Source: Ascidia mentula
Lineage: Eukaryota > Chordata > Ascidiacea > Phlebobranchia > Ascidiidae
Assembly: GCA_947561715.1 (NCBI GenBank)
Contig: OX387199.1
Location: 20,403,001 to 20,467,000 of the forward strand
DNA: 64,000 nt
Reading direction: 5' to 3'
The notes under the pieces were generated by a model. That model worked only from the letters and a program-made list of their open reading frames with translations, made no database searches and was not told the origin of the DNA. Both the position numbers and the translations under genes were made by a program. Shown piece by piece: positions 59,301 through 64,000 of the stretch; within the stretch, counting starts at the first letter, position 1; the number at the start of each line of letters is the position of its first letter.

Positions 59301-62300
59301 TTAACTGTGTGCGAAAGATTCAACAAAGGGCATTATGACAAACAATACTGAACAACAGACACCGATACCTATTTGCTTTTTATTGTTAAAATAACGCTTC
59401 GAAGAGATTTTTTTCCAAACTCTTGTAATTAAGGTCTTAATTTCTTTGTGGTTTTGTTGACAACAAATAACTTTACTTTGACTCCATTTAACGCTGGACA
59501 GTAGAATCTTCCTTCTTTTGAGCACAATTCTTCTGGATATTCGTCACTTTCATCCTTGCAATCGATGAAACCGTTGCATACTTTGGACATAGGAATATTG
59601 AGAAGTCCGTGTTTTGTGTCGCAGTGTTTCCGATGTTTGCAAAGTTGAGGATCTTCATCGTGGTCGAATAATCGACGTGTGTCAGAATTAAAGATCCGAA
59701 AATCGCAATCCCGCCTCCCATCGCACAGTAGTTTGTTGGTGACATTCCACATCATCGTTTCCTATGTAAAACACATCACGTGGTTCCTGGTATGTTTTTG
59801 TGCGAACGATTTGTTGCTCATGCTGGAAGGAATATTTTTGTTATTATTTTAAACGAATCTTTTTTTTAGTTATTGTAAGGCTTGTCGGGATTTCGTGGCT
59901 GTTACATTAGGTTTTATCATAAGTATTGAAGCAGGTATCGCCACAAAATCTGTGAATATGGTGGTGACAGACCAGCAGGGACTGTAAACTTTTGTTACAA
60001 ACTCAATTTGTCAGGTAACACTGCCCATGTGGGACACCTAGAAACGTCCAACGACACATCAACAGCAACAGACGTCATGTCAGCAAACTTGTTTGAGACT
60101 TTTATACCTGGGAATGTGATCACCATTCGATTGTCATGCATTAAGATGTTTGTTTTTTAAGTTTTGTTAAAGTTTTTACATCAACCAGGTAAAAAACAAA
60201 GAAAATATAAAAATAAGCTTGACGAACAAAAACAATTTGTGACCAAACTCTTAAACGTGTGGAATTAAACGACGAAATTGACTTTTCACGCGACTCCTCT
60301 TCTAAACTCTCGTTGGAAAGGTTTCGCAGTTTTCTCAGCATTTTACAATATTCTTTCCGCCGTGGTCGCAGTACTTTGAGTACCCACAAAAGGGATATGT
60401 CTGCTGTTATTTTTGTGTCAATTGTTAAAATGTTGGTATTTTACATATTAGTGTACTGTACTATAGTACATGCCGTGTTGGGTGGTTTAGTGCAACCCAA
60501 ATACCACATAAATTCCTGCCATTTCAACGTTGCACAGAAAACGTCTGGGGAACTCGGTACAAACACGTATTTGTTTAGTAATGTTATAGGATTTAGTAAA
60601 TAATTATTATCACGTATAATTGAAGTCTTGCACGGCGAAAGCCATATCCACTGCAGAGAAGCCGAATGCCACGCGCTTTGCAGGAATTAGTTGAACCCTG
60701 TGTTTTGTAGCAACGAAGTAGGTGTAGTGTGGTTATTGTGCATGATGTCACTGAACGTTCCCCACCAGTATATAACAACTTCTGTACAACGTAATCTTTG
60801 CACAAGCACTTAAAGTGCATATGACACGGTCATGGCAACTTTGCGTAAAACTACTACAACCAACTTATATCCAAAGTTTTTCGGTTCTACGTCAACTAAA
60901 CAATGTTGAAAACTGCACGAAAACTGGCGGCGACCAAAAATCGTAAAACCTTTTGCACTGTGGCGAAATTGACATCATACAAGGCACTCGCTTTGAAAAA
61001 ATCCATTTTTTAGATAGGAGTAGGCGCCTTGTATTGCAGATATCAAATAGTTTCAAACATAGAACAATCCACAGATTACGTTACGTCAAAGGTCAGGACA
61101 GGGTTTTTCATCACACAAAAATATGTCACTGTGACGTTATAAACCAAAGGATTATTTGTCCCTAATTATCTGAAGACCAACGGGTATAGCAGCAACGACA
61201 TTACTCTGCACTTCGATGAGATGGGGTTGGTGCGTTTCATTGCTCAGTGACATTACATGACGCCATTGTTTGGTAACTTTAACTTTCCTCTTTGCATTGA
61301 CTTTAATTTGAAAATAATTCCAGCATCATTTCTAGTTTTAGTGGTTTATTGTGGCAAATTAAATGAATCATTTATGACTCGAACTCGTAGGCAACGCTAC
61401 TGCAACGCAAAAAGTGGTACTATGACAGAATAACTGTGTTGCATAATCAGCTAATTTGGTCGGCCTTTCCTGGCGGTTTTTGCCAGCCTCAAAATTCAAT
61501 TAACCTACTTCTATATTTTGCTGTGATTGGACAAAACGACAATGCTAAACTGACGGTTTGTCTCTGTCGTGTTTTTTAAAAGTTCATGCATCACGTTAGC
61601 GATCATAAATGCCTATAACAACAAGAACACCCAGTCCCAGTAACTGTTTTATTATTACACAACTAAATAAGACATAATAGGTCTAAATAGCGGCCATCTG
61701 TCTGCAGCCCAAATTAACATTAAAATCCGTTTGTTGCACTTTAAAGTTATGAACATCTCTTAGTTTAATTATTTACATGTTTGATTTTTCCGTGTCACGT
61801 GCACTTTAAACTTCTGCGCAGTGTGACGTTCTGTGATCATATAAGAATGAAGAATTTTATTAAAAAATCTTTCCATTGTGCTTCGTGGATTAGTTCGCTT
61901 TGAAACGAACAAGTGAAATTGCAAAACCACAACATTGGTTGTAACTCGCTTCATGTCTCTGATTGTTGGTTTGTTCCACAGTAGTTTAGAAAACTACAGA
62001 AACTAAACCATTGAGGTAACAAATATTCACGTTTGGCGAAGTAAGCCAAAATCTTTGTGACTTCGTGTAATAATTACGTTCGACTGCGTAAACATTGTCG
62101 CAAACGTTTGTTTAAACTGGAGTTTGTCCAGCAAGTGAGTAAGTAGCCTACATTGTGTTGGTAAGAACCTACAAATGTACGTAAACATCTAAACCGCTTA
62201 TTTCCGACAAAACTATAGGTTATGTATTCTCACTTACGTAACACTTCCACTCCCCCTGTATGTAGTTGGTTGTTGTGGTTGTTGAGCTGTCGTTCTTCAC

Positions 62301-63789
62301 TTCCTCATCCACACTGAAAATATTTGAATGTTTCGCGTTTATTTTATCATAATTAAAAACTCCAATTGAATGCAGATGAGATTTACTTGCGACTCCTGTA
62401 GTAATTAAACAAACGTTTTTAAAACCCATACATAGGAATTCAGCTCAGAACTGACCCAAAATTACGAAAAGACGCTTAACCTCCAAACACGTACTGCAGG
62501 GTAGCTGGGGAACAGACAAACATATTGAAACCCCTTCAACCCAACAACTAAAACTGTCAACTTAGTTTTGTGTAAATTCCCTTTGGTTGCCCATTATTGA
62601 AACACTGTTGCGTCACAAATGTTGCTCGCTTGTATCGTGCCCAGATATGCGATGACTTGCATTTAAAGTCTTTTTCGACTACAATACTTTGTATTGAAGG
62701 TCTATAACGACTTTATGATGTCATGACAGTAAAGGAATGGGTATTTTCCTACAGCAGCGAAATACATCATTTTAAACTGCATTATTCATGAGTCATGCCA
62801 ATGAAAACAAGTCATGTAGTATTTACAGACACTTAACACACCTTACACTATTGCAAGTCATTGATTTCTGGTGACGCATTGGATGTCAGTGGTTTCAATC
62901 CAAAAAAGAATAAACTAATGCTTTATCACTTACTAATGAAACTTGCCACAATCTTTGGTTTTCCCAGGTTGACAAAAACATTCGTCACTTTTATCGGGAC
63001 AGTCGATGACGTCATCACATACACTTGACCTTGCGATGATCATAGGGTCATTTGTACATTGGAAGCATAAACGGTGATTGAAGGTCCCCAAACTTCGCAT
63101 GTCTCTGCAAATGACACAAGTCAATTCTGTCTGATCTTAACCTGTAGGAATTTTTAACCAACCACAACAGTTCACAAATACCTGACATCTCCATTCCCTG
63201 AGATGTAACACAAATCAGATTTATCATCACAATCAGAAATGCCGTCCCATAGAAACATTTGCGGAAGATTGCAATTCCTGCCATTCCGAACACATTTGAA
63301 TCCATGTCCATTATTCCAGTGTTGGAAAGCTGGACAGTCATTGCAAGGATCGCCATCACAAACAGTCGAACGTTTCCAACAAGCTGAATTTGGACACTGG
63401 AAGTGGGAGGGGCAGAGGTACTCACATGGGGAATTCCCCAGACAATGAGCAAGCTTGTCGCAGATTTCATTTTTTGAGTTACAGGAAAAGTTGGCTGGAT
63501 AAATTTTGTTGTAACAGATTCCATTATTGTCGAAACAATCACAACGTGGCTTTGAACTAAATAAAATAAATTTGCATCAACGAAATAAAAGGTATTTTCA
63601 TAACCACAAAAATACCATATATTGTTGTTGCTACACTGCTGAGGGAATTTCCCATTACAACTGGTTTCATCACTCATATCAGGGCAATCTATGACCTCAT
63701 CACAAACACTTGACCTTGAGATGATCATAGGGTCATTTGTACATTGGAAACACAGTCGTTCGTTCAGAGATGAAGAAGTACGAATATTT
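56360..63789 (-). CDS. LDLa-7TM receptor, copy C (5' exons beyond window end)
   Basis: Inverted paralogue of copy B. Exons, from 5' to 3' on the minus strand: 63616-63789, 63182-63556, 62934-63104, 62238-62313, 59477-59761, 59128-59259, 58168-58332, 57800-58096, 57252-57432, 57008-57185, 56737-56948, 56360-56679. Lengths match copy B except exons 62238 (one codon longer) and 59477 (one codon shorter). No frame-breaking change was seen in the exons read. LDLa modules and all seven TM segments are present, so the gene looks functional. The TM3 exon acceptor is TTGAG rather than TTCAG but remains AG. In the last exon an AAAG acceptor possible in A and B is AATG here, so only the site 12 nt downstream (CGGCAG) works in all three copies; I used that site throughout. 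The next exons (equivalents of 12527-16827) should lie just right of the window. Confidence 0.85.
59762..62237 (-). other. Large intron of copy C
   Basis: Counterpart of 18693-21009 in copy B. It contains repeat R1 (60790-61270) and a MITE-end fragment (about 61680-61715, GGCCATCTGTCTGCAGCCCA). About 60 bp around 60300-60360 are absent from copy B. No exon expected, since phases join at 0. Confidence 0.6.
60790..61270 (+). repeat. Interspersed repeat R1, copy C intron
   Basis: Counterpart of 19550-20010 and related to 38480-38940 and 46260-46740. Confidence 0.65.
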
Positions 63790-64000
63790 CTACAATAACA
63801 AATTTGTTTATAGATGCCATACTTTGTCCATAAGCAGGCAATTAAATCAGTTCATTTTATTATCATAACCATTAATATAAACAACAAAGTTCACATGACT
63901 AAAATTATATTTAACTCAAAAACGTTTCTTTTATTTCGTTTTCACTGCAATAGGAAGGATGACGTCAGTAGAAACACCGATCCAATGGCGTTAAAAGAAA

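Overview
The window is metazoan nuclear DNA. It has spliced genes with short GT-AG introns, LDL-receptor class A (LDLa) modules, a rhodopsin-like 7TM receptor, and Gypsy, Penelope, Harbinger and hAT-type transposable elements. The compact introns, AT-rich composition, and LDLa plus LGR-type receptor genes suggest an invertebrate deuterostome. A tunicate such as Ciona is my best guess, but I could not test it.

Genes: the only convincing host genes are three paralogous LDLa-7TM receptors. Copy A (+, 186-3438) holds only the 3' half because the window cuts it. Copy B (+, 12527-24496) looks complete in 16 exons whose phases all agree (1046 codons plus stop). Copy C (-, 56360-63789) lacks its first four exons, which lie beyond the right edge. 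The 7TM half resembles the LGR/relaxin-receptor group, but there are no leucine-rich repeats: the ectodomain consists of LDLa modules.

Layout: A and B are direct tandem copies; C is inverted. The 3' flank of A (3.4-12.3 kb) reappears inverted at about 33.6-36.0 kb and 49.6-56.3 kb, and the B flank stops at 26.05 kb. A Gypsy element truncated at both ends (about 26050-33097) fills the junction between the B flank and the inverted block, and carries an internally deleted Harbinger transposon (26741-29036, TSD TTA).

The inverted right-hand flank is opened at 36029/48543 by a 12.5-kb, almost perfectly palindromic insertion with no genes of its own. It is flanked by a 6-bp duplication (CAGCAT) and splits the GIY-YIG domain of a Penelope-like element. 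It is in turn interrupted at 39570-43042 by a young LTR retrotransposon (TSD CTAG, 632-bp LTRs with one difference seen). That element has one open frame joining Gag and protease to the integrase C-terminus, with reverse transcriptase, RNase H and the integrase core missing. The nesting order is Penelope, then palindromic element, then Gypsy derivative.

Other content: two sets of Penelope RT fragments, an orphan sulfotransferase-like exon, an 18-unit 21-bp minisatellite in one arm, hAT-type and foldback MITEs, and a 450-500 bp repeat shared by receptor introns and the palindromic element. No CRISPR, rRNA or convincing functional tRNA was seen.
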